Positions 25,959-35,155 are shown, counted from the stretch's first letter. The stretch is DNA of 64,000 nt from CAZAAW01 sp964483325 (GCA_964483325.1 CAZAAW010000012.1:8475-72474); one strand, 5' to 3'. Notes: generated by a model not told the origin, from the sequence alone. Translations and numbers: made by a program.

Positions 25959-27209
25959 ATGACAGTCAACGTGCCGCCGCCGATTCCCTATGCCGGTGTC
26001 GACGACCGCGAATTCGCCCGCTGGCAGGCCATCGCCGGCGATGTCTCGGCCGAGCTCCTCGCCACGGCGCCGGAACGCGACCGCGCCAACCAGCCGGCCT
26101 TCGCCGAGGTGGAGCTGCTGCGCCGCTCCGGCCTGCTGCGCTTCGCCGTGCCGGTGGAATTCGGCGGCGCCGGCGGCAGCCTGGCGCAGGCGCTGGTGCT
26201 CAACCGCATCGTGGCGCGCGGCGACGCCTCGATCGCCCAGCTCCTGTCCTTCCACTATTCCAACGGCGTCTGGACCTACATCCTGGCGACCCGCGAGGAA
26301 TGGCTGAAGGTCGTCCGCGGCGTCGGCGAGGAAGGCTGGCTGCTCGGCCGCGCCACAAGCCTGCAGGACCCTTTCACCTTCGTCCGCGACGGCAAGGGCT
26401 GGCGGGTCAGCGGCCACCGCCGCTTCACCACCGGCGCCCGCGACTGCGACTGGCTGACGATCATCCATTACGAGGGCGAGCGGATGATCCTCGCCCAGTT
26501 CCCCAACAACCGCGCCGGCATCATCTATCACGACGACTGGGACAATCTCGGCCAGCGCCTTTCCGCCAGCGGCAGCGTCACCTTCGACAATGTCCGGGTC
26601 GGCGACGACGAGGTCCTGACCGGCCTCGACAGCTTCGGCGGCGACGCCGAGTACTGGGACGGGCTGCGCGCCACGTTCAGCCAGCTGATGTTCGCGCAGG
26701 TCATCCTCGGCACCGCCGAGGGCGCCCTGACGGCGGCGGCGGAGTATATCCGCCAGAACGGCCGCATCGGCCATGACGGGCGCGGCGGCAGCGCCACCGA
26801 CGATCCGCACCGGCTGCGGCTGTTCGGGCATCTGTCGTCACGCATCGCCGCCGGCGTCGCCCTCGCAGACAAGGCCTGCGAGGCGTTCGACCGCGTCCTG
26901 GCGCAGCGCGAGGCGCTGTCGATCCCCGACTGGGAGCAGGCGACGATCCTTGCCTTCCAGGCGAAGTCGGTGGCGACCGAAGCAGCGCTCGACACGACGA
27001 GCGACATCTACGAGGCGACCGGCGCGCGCTCCACCGCGAACCGCTTCGGCCTCGACATCTACTGGCGCAACGTCCGCACCTACACCGTGCACGACTCGCT
27101 GCCCTACCGGCAGGTCGCCGTCGGCCGCTGGGTCCTGGCCGGCAAGCCGCCGGCGCCGCTCCGCTTCGTCGACATCGCGCAGGCAGCCGCCCGCGAGGCG
27201 AAGGGATAA
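25959..27209 (+). CDS. Acyl-CoA dehydrogenase-fold flavoprotein (DszC/SfnB-like), second copy
   Basis: This 416-residue protein is homologous to the one at 21862-23121. Shared landmarks are LLRRSGLLRFAVPVEFGGAG, IYHDDWDNLGQRLSASGSVT (compare DDWDGIGQRMTASGS in the other copy), and the C-terminal DIYWRNVRTYTVHDSLPYRQ, which matches the DszC branch. It is likely an FMN-dependent monooxygenase. ATG at 25959 follows the amidohydrolase stop by 16 bases with an AGGAAGG site; an upstream ATG at 25917 would overlap the previous gene. Confidence 0.82.
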   Translation: MTVNVPPPIPYAGVDDREFARWQAIAGDVSAELLATAPERDRANQPAFAEVELLRRSGLLRFAVPVEFGGAGGSLAQALVLNRIVARGDASIAQLLSFHYSNGVWTYILATREEWLKVVRGVGEEGWLLGRATSLQDPFTFVRDGKGWRVSGHRRFTTGARDCDWLTIIHYEGERMILAQFPNNRAGIIYHDDWDNLGQRLSASGSVTFDNVRVGDDEVLTGLDSFGGDAEYWDGLRATFSQLMFAQVILGTAEGALTAAAEYIRQNGRIGHDGRGGSATDDPHRLRLFGHLSSRIAAGVALADKACEAFDRVLAQREALSIPDWEQATILAFQAKSVATEAALDTTSDIYEATGARSTANRFGLDIYWRNVRTYTVHDSLPYRQVAVGRWVLAGKPPAPLRFVDIAQAAAREAKG

Positions 27210-27261
27210 GGCAGGGGGCAGCCAACAATGCCTGCCGCCCATCTCTCGCCGGGGCCGCGCA

Positions 27262-28182
27262 TCACGTCCGCCGGCGGCGGCCCTCCCTTTCAGCCGGCGC
27301 CCGCAGCGCATCGACGATGATCTTGAACGCCGGAAGATTCTGGCGGCGGCTGGGGTAGTACAGGAAATAGCCGTCGAAGAAGGGCGACCAGTCGTCGAGC
27401 GCCTGGACCAGCGAGCCGGCTGCCACGTGCCGCTCCACGATGTCTTCCGGGACATAGGCGATCCCGTAGCCCTGCAGCGCTGCGTCGATCTGGGCGTAGG
27501 AATTGTTGAAGGTGAGCTGGCCGTTGACGCGCACGCGCAGTTCCTGGCCGTCCTTCTCGAATTCCCAGGCATAGAGGCCGCCCGCCGTCTCGTGGCGCAT
27601 GTTGATGCAGACGTGCCGGACCAGGTCCTGCGGGTGCCGGGGCACGCCATTGGCGGCGAAATAGGCGGGTGAGGCGACGGCGACGAGGCGCCAGTCCGGG
27701 CCGATGCGGACCGCGATCATGTCCTTTTCGACGCTCTCTCCCAGCCGCACGCCGGCGTCGAAGCCCTCCTCGACGATGTTGCGGAAGCTGCTGTCGAGGG
27801 AAAACTCCACGCTGATATCCGGATAGGCGCCGAGGACCGGCTTCAGCTTCGGCCACACGACGCTTTCCAGCGCGTGGTCGGAAAGGGTCAGGCGGACGGA
27901 GCCCGAGGGCTTCTCGCGCAGGGCCGTCAGCGCCGCGATCTCGTCCTCGATCTCGGCCATGCGGGGCGCGAGGGTGCGCAGCAGACGTTCGCCCGCCGCG
28001 GTCATGGCAACATTGCGCGTCGTCCGCGTCAGGAGACGCAGGCCCATGCGGGCCTCGAGCTGCCCGATGGCATGGCTGAGCGTCGACTGCGCCACGCCGA
28101 GCCGCGCCGCCGCCCGGGTGAAGCTGCGCTCCTCGGCAACGGCCTGAAACCATGTCAGCTGGTTGAAGTCCGTCCTGGCCAT
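27262..28182 (-). CDS. LysR-family transcriptional regulator
   Basis: This 306-residue regulator has an N-terminal winged helix-turn-helix (about 5-62, QAVAEERSFTRAAARLGVAQ, then LSHAIGQLEARMGLRLLTRT) followed by a periplasmic-binding-like effector domain (LSDHALESVVWPKLKPVLGAYP, VRLGESVEKDMIAVRIGP). It is transcribed divergently from the cyclophilin-like, SDR and aldo/keto reductase genes, the usual arrangement for a LysR activator of its neighbours, and a candidate binding dyad lies in the shared gap. ATG at 28182 starts the conserved helix; an in-frame start at 28242 would overlap the dyad. Confidence 0.9.
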   Translation of the reverse strand: MARTDFNQLTWFQAVAEERSFTRAAARLGVAQSTLSHAIGQLEARMGLRLLTRTTRNVAMTAAGERLLRTLAPRMAEIEDEIAALTALREKPSGSVRLTLSDHALESVVWPKLKPVLGAYPDISVEFSLDSSFRNIVEEGFDAGVRLGESVEKDMIAVRIGPDWRLVAVASPAYFAANGVPRHPQDLVRHVCINMRHETAGGLYAWEFEKDGQELRVRVNGQLTFNNSYAQIDAALQGYGIAYVPEDIVERHVAAGSLVQALDDWSPFFDGYFLYYPSRRQNLPAFKIIVDALRAPAEREGRRRRT

Positions 28183-28211
28183 GAGGCTCCTCGAGCTGCT
28201 GCCGCGCCAGA

Positions 28212-28232
28212 TTAATCGACCACGTCGATAAG
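28212..28232. promoter_or_regulatory. Candidate LysR-regulator dyad
   Basis: ATCGA (28215-28219) and TCGAT (28225-28229) form an inverted repeat with a 5-base spacer, in a TTAATCGA-to-TCGATAA context. It sits 30 bp upstream of the LysR start and about 180 bp before the divergent operon, and fits the T-N11-A style of LysR boxes. The remainder of 28183-28409 shows no gene. Confidence 0.45.
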
Positions 28233-28409
28233 CCCATTCCAATTTACCAGGCTAATCGCATGGCGACTGCGCGCCTACCTTCAGGCCTGAAAATGACGCG
28301 CAGGGAAAAGCCTGGCCGGGCTGGCGCCCGCGCTGATCGGCAACGCGGCGACTGCTGAAGCCGGCATAGCCGCTGATCGGCCCCGCCCCCAGCTCGAGCG
28401 AGATCCGCA

Positions 28410-28880
28410 ATGACGAACGCTTCCACCCTCATTTCACGTCGCGCGCTGCTGGCAGGGGCAGCCGCCGGCCTTGCCGTTCATTCAATCGCCCGCGCGGAGG
28501 CCGATGCGGCCTCGGATCGGAAGGGAACCGCCATGCGCCTCAGATTTGCCTTCGCCGACCAGGACTTCACCGCGACGCTGGAGGACAACCCCACGGCGCG
28601 CGATCTCATCTCCATGCTGCCGCTCGACCTGACGATCAGCGACTATTCGACCAACGAGAAGATCGCCTATCTGCCGCGCAAGCTGACCGAGGACGGCAGC
28701 GGCCGCTTCGGCGACGAGGCGGTCGGCGACCTTTGTTACTACGCCCCCTGGGGCAACCTGGCGATGTTTTACGGGCCGTATCGCTGGTCGCGCGGCCTGA
28801 TCCGGCTTGGCCGGCTCGACAACGGTCCGGCGCCGCTTTCGCGGCGCGGCGAATATCCGCTGCGCGTCGAAGCGCTCTGA
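28410..28880 (+). CDS. Exported cyclophilin-like fold protein
   Basis: This 156-residue protein has a twin-arginine-type signal (SRRALLAGAAAGLAVHSIAR) and then a compact beta-rich domain: LRFAFADQDFTATLEDNPTA, RDLISMLPLDLTISDY, EKIAYLPRKL, GDLCYYAPWGNLAMFYGPY and LIRLGRLDNG. This is the small cyclophilin-like family (DUF/Cyclophil_like) often found with SDR and aldo/keto reductase genes under a LysR regulator. The biochemical role is unknown. Confidence 0.78.
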   Translation: MTNASTLISRRALLAGAAAGLAVHSIARAEADAASDRKGTAMRLRFAFADQDFTATLEDNPTARDLISMLPLDLTISDYSTNEKIAYLPRKLTEDGSGRFGDEAVGDLCYYAPWGNLAMFYGPYRWSRGLIRLGRLDNGPAPLSRRGEYPLRVEAL

Positions 28881-28986
28881 TCCAAGTCTATCGCTCTGGT
28901 CAACTCCAGCAGGTCAGGAGGCCTGTCAGCGCCGCCAAATATGGCGTCTGACCGCCAATTAAATCGACAATTTCCAGGGAACTTCC

Positions 28987-29730
28987 ATGATCAAGGACAA
29001 GGTCACAATCATCACCGGCGCATCGTCGGGCATCGGCGAGGCGACCGCGAAGTTGCTGGCGAGCAAGGGTGCCAAGGTCGTTCTCGGCGCACGGCGCACT
29101 GACAAGCTGAAGCGGATCGCCGACCAGATCGCCGAGAGCGGCGGCAAGGCCGTCTACCAGGACCTGGACGTCACCAGGCAGGCCGACAACGATGCCATCG
29201 TCAGACTGGCTAAGGATACGTTCGGGCGCATCGACGTCATCTTCCTGAATGCGGGCCTCATGCCGAATTCCCCGCTATCGGCGCTGAAGACCGATGACTG
29301 GCACCAGATGGTCGACGTGAACGTCAAAGGTGTCCTCAACGGCATCGCGGCCGTGCTGCCCACGTTCACGGCGCAGAAGTCCGGACACGTGATCACCACC
29401 TCGTCAGTTGCCGGGCTCAAGGCTTATCCGGGTGGGGCGGTCTACGGCGGCACAAAATGGTTTGTCCGCGACTTCATGGAGGTCCTGCGCATGGAGTCCG
29501 CCATGGAAGGGACGAACATCCGCACGGCGACGATCTACCCGGCGGCGATCAACACGGAGCTGCTGGACACCATCAGCGACAAGGGCACGGCCGAATCCAT
29601 GCAAGGCATCTATGCCAAATACGGCATCTCGCCGGACCGGATCGCTGAAGTGGTCGCCTTTGCCATCGATGCACCGGCAGATACCACGATCAACGAGTTC
29701 ACAGTGGGGCCTGCAAACCAGCCCTGGTGA
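28987..29730 (+). CDS. Short-chain dehydrogenase/reductase (SDR)
   Basis: This 247-residue classical SDR has the cofactor motif TGASSGIG at about residues 11-18, NAG in FLNAGLMP, catalytic Ser in TTSSVAG and YGGTK (the YxxxK dyad). The Arg-rich ARRTDKL after beta-2 suggests NADP preference. The substrate is unknown. It lies 106 bp after the cyclophilin-like gene and 106 bp before the aldo/keto reductase gene in the LysR-linked cluster. Confidence 0.9.
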   Translation: MIKDKVTIITGASSGIGEATAKLLASKGAKVVLGARRTDKLKRIADQIAESGGKAVYQDLDVTRQADNDAIVRLAKDTFGRIDVIFLNAGLMPNSPLSALKTDDWHQMVDVNVKGVLNGIAAVLPTFTAQKSGHVITTSSVAGLKAYPGGAVYGGTKWFVRDFMEVLRMESAMEGTNIRTATIYPAAINTELLDTISDKGTAESMQGIYAKYGISPDRIAEVVAFAIDAPADTTINEFTVGPANQPW

Positions 29731-29836
29731 TCTGCCGCATCGTCGCGATCTTTCATCGGCCGTGGCGAACGCGCGCAGTCAAGGCGCTGTTGCGGCGTGT
29801 GAGCCAAACGCGCGGCTAGAACTTAGGAGAAATCCA

Positions 29837-30823
29837 GTGGACTACGCACATCTGGGCCGAACCGGCCTCAGGGTCAGCCGCATCGCGCTCGGCACGATGA
29901 ATTTCGGCGAACTGACGGACGAGGCGGGAAGCTTCGCCATCATGGACGAGGCCATCGAGGCGGGGATCAATTTCTTCGACACCGCCGACGTCTATGGCGG
30001 CCCGCAATCGCCGGACATGGCGAAGGGATTCGGCACCTCCGAGGAAATCATCGGCCGCTGGCTGGCGCAGGGCGGGCGGCGCGACAGGGTCGTGCTGGCG
30101 ACCAAGGTCTATCAGCCGATGGGGACGGGTCCGAACGACAAGTACCTGTCAGCCTACCATATCCGGCGTGCCTGCGAGGCCAGTCTGAAGCGGCTGAACA
30201 CCGACCACATCGACCTCTACCAGATGCATCACATCGACCGGGCAACGCCCTGGGAGGAAATCTGGCAGGCGATGGAGCAGCTGATCCGTGAAGGCAAGAT
30301 CACCTATGTCGGCTCCAGCAATTTCGCCGGCTGGGACATCGCCACCGCGCAACTGACGGCTGCTGCGCGCAATCTTCTGGGGCTCGCCTCCGAACAGAGC
30401 CTTTACAATCTCACGCAGCGTACGATCGAGCTGGAAGTCATCCCGGCGCTGCGTCACTTCGGCATCGGCCTCATTCCGTGGAGCCCTATAGGCATGGGCC
30501 TGCTCGGCGGCGTGCTGCGCAAGGTGGCAGGGGGGCGCCGTGCGACGCCGCAACTGCAGCAGCAGATCGACAGGTTCCGGCCGCAGCTGGAAGCCTACGA
30601 AGCGCTGTGCGACGCATTGGGTGAGGCGCCGCCTGACGTGGCGCTCGCCTGGCTTCTCCACAACCCGGTTGTGACGGCCGTCATCAGCGGCCCCCGGACG
30701 GTCGAGCAGCTTCGCCAGAACCTGAAGGCACCCTCGCTCACGCTCCCGCCCGAGACACTGGCGAAGCTTGACGAGATCTGGCCGGGTCCGGGCGGAGAGG
30801 CGCCCATGGCATACGCCTGGTAG
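29837..30823 (+). CDS. Aldo/keto reductase
   Basis: This 328-residue (alpha/beta)8 reductase starts at a GTG with a TTAGGAG site 7 bases upstream. AKR landmarks are GRTGLRVSRIALGTMNFGE, INFFDTADVYGG (catalytic Asp and Tyr), VLATKVYQP (Lys), LNTDHIDLYQMHHID (His region) and SSNFAGWDI. It probably reduces an aldehyde or ketone with NADPH. It is the third gene of the LysR-linked group. Confidence 0.9.
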   Translation: MDYAHLGRTGLRVSRIALGTMNFGELTDEAGSFAIMDEAIEAGINFFDTADVYGGPQSPDMAKGFGTSEEIIGRWLAQGGRRDRVVLATKVYQPMGTGPNDKYLSAYHIRRACEASLKRLNTDHIDLYQMHHIDRATPWEEIWQAMEQLIREGKITYVGSSNFAGWDIATAQLTAAARNLLGLASEQSLYNLTQRTIELEVIPALRHFGIGLIPWSPIGMGLLGGVLRKVAGGRRATPQLQQQIDRFRPQLEAYEALCDALGEAPPDVALAWLLHNPVVTAVISGPRTVEQLRQNLKAPSLTLPPETLAKLDEIWPGPGGEAPMAYAW

Positions 30824-30853
30824 CGAAAGCACGCGTTGACGGCTCGGCTGCCG

Positions 30854-31522
30854 TCAGCGGCGCCGGAACGGCACTGTGATCGTGTCGCCGGGGCGGACGG
30901 GGTCGGCGGGCCGGAGCGACAGGGTCGTCAGGTCGCCGGCGGCCGGGCGGGCAACCCTGACGATGGCGGGCATCGTGTCGCCGGCCGGGCCGCCGGCGAG
31001 GGCGACCGCCTGGATGACGGTGAGGCCGGGGAGATAGGGGTAGGGGCCGGGCGCCACCACGGCGCCGGTGATGAAGACGGGGCGGTAGCGGCTGATCTCG
31101 ACCGAGACGTCCGGGTCGCGGATGAAGCCGCTACGCAGCCGCGCCGCCACCGCTGACGCAAGGTCGGCCGGCGTCCTGCCGCGCGCCTCCAGCGTGCCGA
31201 TCAGCGGCATGGTGATCGTGCCGGCGTCGTCGATGCCGTAGGTGGTGGAGAGGTCGGCCTGGCCGAAGACGAGGATGCGCACCTCGTCGCCGGCGCCCAG
31301 CTTATAGGGCCCGGGGTCGCGCGGCGGTGCCGGCCGCGGCGGCGGCACTGCGCGTGGCGGCGGCGCCTGGCGCGGTGGCGGGGCCTGGCGCAAGGTCGCA
31401 GTGCGCATGACCGGCGCGGCTTCCAGCCTGGTCGCTGCTTCCGGCGCCGGCCGCGACGCCGCGCTGGCGCCGAGCGGCGCCATGATGGCCAACGCCGTCA
31501 GGGTGTTGCGAAGCAGCGTCAT
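30854..31522 (-). CDS. Polysaccharide export protein (Wza/BexD-like)
   Basis: This 222-residue protein has a signal peptide (about 1-21), an unusual Pro/Arg/Ala-rich linker (about 40-70, repeated APPPR) and the polysaccharide biosynthesis/export domain YKLGAGDEVRILVFGQADLS, with DDAGTITMPLIGTLEARGRT and an SLBB-like segment VFITGAVVAPGPYPYLPGL. It should form an outer-membrane or periplasmic part of a capsule or exopolysaccharide exporter. There is no obvious lipobox cysteine, unlike Wza. It is divergent from the Wzc-like gene at 31726, with a 203-bp gap likely holding both promoters. Confidence 0.85.
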   Translation of the reverse strand: MTLLRNTLTALAIMAPLGASAASRPAPEAATRLEAAPVMRTATLRQAPPPRQAPPPRAVPPPRPAPPRDPGPYKLGAGDEVRILVFGQADLSTTYGIDDAGTITMPLIGTLEARGRTPADLASAVAARLRSGFIRDPDVSVEISRYRPVFITGAVVAPGPYPYLPGLTVIQAVALAGGPAGDTMPAIVRVARPAAGDLTTLSLRPADPVRPGDTITVPFRRR

Positions 31523-31725
31523 GCCGGACCGGGCGAGGGGGTACAGGTCCGGTGCACCCTGGGCCGCTATGGTTAACGCGGCGTAAAGGGTCTGCGGCGC
31601 AGGATGGCGTGTCCGCGAGGTGGAGACGTCCATGCCGTTCCGCCCTGCGATTCGCTGACGGCTGCATGTCCGGCCCCGCGCCGGGCGATGCAGGCGCATC
31701 GCCGCTGTCGCTTCGGGATCGCCGA

Positions 31726-33780
31726 ATGAGTTCGCCGCTGCAGCCCGACGAGGGTGTCGTGGAAGGCCCGCCGGTCCGCCGCACGCTGCTGCGCGCCGTG
31801 CCGGTCGTTGCCGCGATGGCTCTCATCGCCGCCGGCGCCGCCTTCCTGCTGCTCTACCAGGCCGAGCCGCGCTACAGCGCCGAGGCGCGCCTCCTGCTCG
31901 AGCCGGCCCCTGCCGGCGCCGGGCCGGAGGCGGGACTGCTGCTCGATCGCGACGGCATCGGCAGCCAGGTGCAGCTGATCCGCTCGCCCGATGTGGCGCA
32001 GGCGGTCATCGACGCGCTGCGGCTGGGCGAGACGGGCGCCCTTCGCCCGGCGGGCTCGTGGCTGGACAATGCCCTGGCCGCGCTCGGCCTGTCCGGCCGG
32101 CCGGCGTTGCCGGCGCGGCAGGCGATCCTGGAGACCTTTCTCGGCAATCTTTCCGTGCGCGCCGTCAACGGCAGCCGCGCCGTCGCCATCGCCTTCCGCA
32201 GCGCCGATCCGGACCAGGCCGCCGATGTCGCCAATGCCGTGGCGGCGCAATATATCGCCCTGCTCCAGTCGGCCCGCAAGGAGGCACCGGCCGACGCGAC
32301 GCAATGGCTGCAGGCCGAGATCGCCGCCCTCGGCACGCGGCTGCGCGAGGCCGAGGAGAAGGCGGAAGCCTTCCGCGCCGCCAATCGCGGCCTGCTCGGC
32401 GCCGGCGAGGCGATGCCGGCGGCGCTGGCGAGCCAGCTCACCGCCCTCAATGCCGAACGCCTGCGTCTCGAGGCCGATCATGCCGAGGCCGCGGCGCGGT
32501 CGGCGCAGCTGCGCGAGGCGCTGGCCGGCGGCACGGCACCGGAGCTTTCCGACGCGCCGCTGATCGAGACGCTGCGGGCCCACCAGCTCACCCTGCAGGC
32601 GGAGATCGGCAAGCTCTCCGCGACCCTCCTGCCGGAGCATCCGCGCCTCAGGGAATTGCAGGCGCAGGCGGCGGAGCTCGACCGGCAGCTGCGCGCCGAA
32701 ACGGCCCGGCTCGCCAGCGCGGCGGAGGCCGAGGTGCAGCGCCTGGAGGCGCGGCAGGCTGAGGTGAAGCAGCAGCTTGCCGCGCTGGAAGAGCGCGCCG
32801 CCGCGAGCGAGGGCGCCATCCTGCAGCTGCAGGCGCTGGAGCGCGAGGCGGCAGCGCAGCGGGATGCGCTGCAGCTTTATCTGCAGCGCTACCGCGAACC
32901 GGCGCCGCGCGCCGGGCTGCCGGCGCCGGTCGAGGCGCGGGTGATCATGCGAGCACGGCCGCCGGCCAGCGCCTATTTCCCGCGCACCGGGCCGGTGACC
33001 GCCGCGGTCTTCCTCGCCGTGCTGCTGCTCGGCCTCGCGGTGGCGCGGTTGCGGCGCGGCCGCGCGCCAACGCCGGCGGCTGTCGCTCCGCCACTGCCGC
33101 TCGTCCCCGATGCGGTGCCGGTGGACGGGCGGCTGCGCTGGCCCGAACAGGCGGACGTGCGGCGGATGATGCCGCATGACCAGCCGGCCTCGGCGCTGGC
33201 CGATCAGGTCGAGCGCTCACTCGCCGCCATCGCGGTGCAGATCGGCGCCAGCGGCGCGCGCCGCATCCTGACGATCATGGCGGAAGAGAATGACCGCGGC
33301 GCGCGTCCGCCGGCGGCCCTGGCGCTCGCCCGCACGCTGGCGCGCGGCGGCGAGAGGGTCGTCGCGGTCGACCTGCACCGGCCGCCGGCAGGGACGGCCG
33401 AGATGGCGGGCTTCCCCGGCTTCAGCGACCTCTTTGCCGGCGACGCCTCTTTCTCGCAGGTGATCTTCCGCGACCGGCGCTCGCCGGCCCATATCATTCC
33501 CGCCGGACGGCAGCCTCTGCAGGCGGCGCTGGCGGGAAGCCGCCTGGCGACGCTGCTCGACGCGCTCGACCACACCTACGACCATGCCGTCTACGACATC
33601 GACAATGCCGCCCTGCCGGCGCTCGGCGCCGTCGCCGATGCGGTCGTGCTGGTCACCGGCGCCGGTCCTGCCGACCCGCGCACCGTCCGTGCCTATGAGG
33701 CGATCAAGGCGGTATCGCCGGCCGAGGTGATGATTCTCCTCGCCGAGGGTGCCGGGACGGCGGACGCCGACGCGGCCTGA
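31726..33780 (+). CDS. Wzc-like chain-length/tyrosine-kinase-family protein lacking a P-loop
   Basis: This 684-residue protein has a Wzz-type N-terminal membrane segment (about 23-43), a periplasmic region with long coiled coils (about 200-400, Ala/Glu/Arg-rich), a second membrane segment (about 437-457) and a cytoplasmic BY-kinase-like domain from about 500. At the Walker A position (about 517-524) it reads ILTIMAEENDRGARP, with no GxxGxGKT. Walker A' (VVAVDLHRP) and B (YDHAVYDID) aspartates remain, and there is no Tyr-rich tail. It probably controls chain length or export but is unlikely to be an active kinase. ATG at 31726 is chosen; an ATG at 31666 is possible. Confidence 0.85.
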   Translation: MSSPLQPDEGVVEGPPVRRTLLRAVPVVAAMALIAAGAAFLLLYQAEPRYSAEARLLLEPAPAGAGPEAGLLLDRDGIGSQVQLIRSPDVAQAVIDALRLGETGALRPAGSWLDNALAALGLSGRPALPARQAILETFLGNLSVRAVNGSRAVAIAFRSADPDQAADVANAVAAQYIALLQSARKEAPADATQWLQAEIAALGTRLREAEEKAEAFRAANRGLLGAGEAMPAALASQLTALNAERLRLEADHAEAAARSAQLREALAGGTAPELSDAPLIETLRAHQLTLQAEIGKLSATLLPEHPRLRELQAQAAELDRQLRAETARLASAAEAEVQRLEARQAEVKQQLAALEERAAASEGAILQLQALEREAAAQRDALQLYLQRYREPAPRAGLPAPVEARVIMRARPPASAYFPRTGPVTAAVFLAVLLLGLAVARLRRGRAPTPAAVAPPLPLVPDAVPVDGRLRWPEQADVRRMMPHDQPASALADQVERSLAAIAVQIGASGARRILTIMAEENDRGARPPAALALARTLARGGERVVAVDLHRPPAGTAEMAGFPGFSDLFAGDASFSQVIFRDRRSPAHIIPAGRQPLQAALAGSRLATLLDALDHTYDHAVYDIDNAALPALGAVADAVVLVTGAGPADPRTVRAYEAIKAVSPAEVMILLAEGAGTADADAA

Positions 33781-33876
33781 ACCCGGCTCTCGCCGCGGCA
33801 GGTTGCCGAGAGCGGCGGCTGCCGCCTATCAAGGACGGCCGCAAACGCCTTGGCGGCGCGATCGCAGGAGATGGCC

Positions 33877-34959
33877 ATGTCGCTGGCGACACTGGGGCTC
33901 AAGACCCTCTTCAACGGCTTGCAGGTGAGCGGCCTTGCCGCCGCGCTGGCACCGCTCACCGCCGGGCAGGGCGCCATCTTCATGCTGCACCGCGTCCGCC
34001 CGGCACGGCAGCGCGCCTTCGCGCCGCTCGCCGATACCGAGATAACGCCGGAATTTCTCGGCCGGCTGGTCGACCGGGTGCGCGAGCGCGGCTACGACGT
34101 CGTCACGCTCGACGAGGCCCTGCGGCGCCTGCGCCAGAGCGACAAGCGCCGCTTCGTGGTGCTGACCTTCGACGACGGCTATCGCGACACGCTCGACACC
34201 GCGCTGCCGGTGCTGCGCCGGCGCGAGGCGCCGTTCACCGTCTTCGTCGCCAGCGGCATGATCGACCGCGCCATGGTGCCATGGTGGCTGATGCTGGAGC
34301 GGCTGGTGGCGCAGGAGCCGGAAATCTGCATTCGCGGCCCGGAGGAGATCGAGCTCTTCTCGCGCTCGCCGCGGCAGAAATACGACACCTTCTCGCGCAT
34401 GACGGCCTGGATGATCGCCATCGACGAGGACCGACAGCGGCGCGAGATCAGCGAGATCGGCGAGCGCTACGGCGTCGATCCGGTGTCGATCCTGGAAGAG
34501 GAGATGCTGGACTGGGATGGCCTCCGCCAGCTCGCCGCCGACCCGCTGGTGACGATCGGCAGCCACACGATCGGGCACTACGCCCTCGCCAAGCTGCCGG
34601 CCGAGCGCGTCCGCCAGGAGGTGCTGGGCGACATCGACAGGCTGGAGGCCGAGCTCGGCGAGCGGCCGCGCCACTTCGCCTACCCCTATGGCTATGAGGC
34701 GGCGGCCGATGCACGCGAGTTCGCCATCCTGCGCGAGCTGGGCGTCGCCAGCGCCGTCCATGCCCAGCCGGGGACGCTCGACGCCGACAATGCCGCTGCG
34801 CCGACGGCGCTGCCGCGCATCGCCCTCAACGGCCACCTGCAGGAGACCCGCTATGTCGACGTGCTCCTGTCCGGTGCGCCCTATGCCTGGCACGCGCTTT
34901 CGGAGCGGCTGCGCGGCGGCTCGGGCGGCGGCGGCCTCAGCGCTTATGCATCCAGTTGA
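33877..34959 (+). CDS. Polysaccharide deacetylase (NodB-fold)
   Basis: This 360-residue protein has the NodB motif LTFDDGYRDT (metal Asp and catalytic Asp), SHTIGH (metal histidines) and HFAYPYGY. The N-terminal part (GAIFMLHRVRP, then LADTEITPEFLGRLVDR) matches exopolysaccharide-locus deacetylases. It likely removes acetyl groups from the polymer exported by the Wza/Wzc-like pair. An AGGAG at 33866-33870 favours the ATG at 33877 over 33871. Its last 23 bases overlap the convergent DUF2842 gene. Confidence 0.85.
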   Translation: MSLATLGLKTLFNGLQVSGLAAALAPLTAGQGAIFMLHRVRPARQRAFAPLADTEITPEFLGRLVDRVRERGYDVVTLDEALRRLRQSDKRRFVVLTFDDGYRDTLDTALPVLRRREAPFTVFVASGMIDRAMVPWWLMLERLVAQEPEICIRGPEEIELFSRSPRQKYDTFSRMTAWMIAIDEDRQRREISEIGERYGVDPVSILEEEMLDWDGLRQLAADPLVTIGSHTIGHYALAKLPAERVRQEVLGDIDRLEAELGERPRHFAYPYGYEAAADAREFAILRELGVASAVHAQPGTLDADNAAAPTALPRIALNGHLQETRYVDVLLSGAPYAWHALSERLRGGSGGGGLSAYASS

Positions 34960-35155
34960 TGATGGCGCCGGCCGGCGGCACCCAGGCGAGGCCGGCGATG
35001 GCGTAGAAGGCGAGGGCCACGGCCCAGCCGAGCTGCGCCAGGCGTGAGCTCGCCAGCGCCACGACGATCAGCGCATAGGTGAGCACGAAGACGACCAGGG
35101 CGATCGTGCCGAGCAGCTTGCGGATGCGCAGGGTCGTGGAGATGGGGAGAGTCAT
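34937..35155 (-). CDS. DUF2842 small membrane protein
   Basis: This 72-residue protein has two hydrophobic helices (about 15-37 and 43-65) and the pattern RIRKLLGTIALVVFVLTYAL, then AGLAWVPPAGAIINWM. The family is almost confined to alphaproteobacteria and often sits near cytochrome oxidase assembly genes such as ctaA, as here. Its role is unknown. The 3' end overlaps the deacetylase gene. Confidence 0.75.
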   Translation of the reverse strand: MTLPISTTLRIRKLLGTIALVVFVLTYALIVVALASSRLAQLGWAVALAFYAIAGLAWVPPAGAIINWMHKR

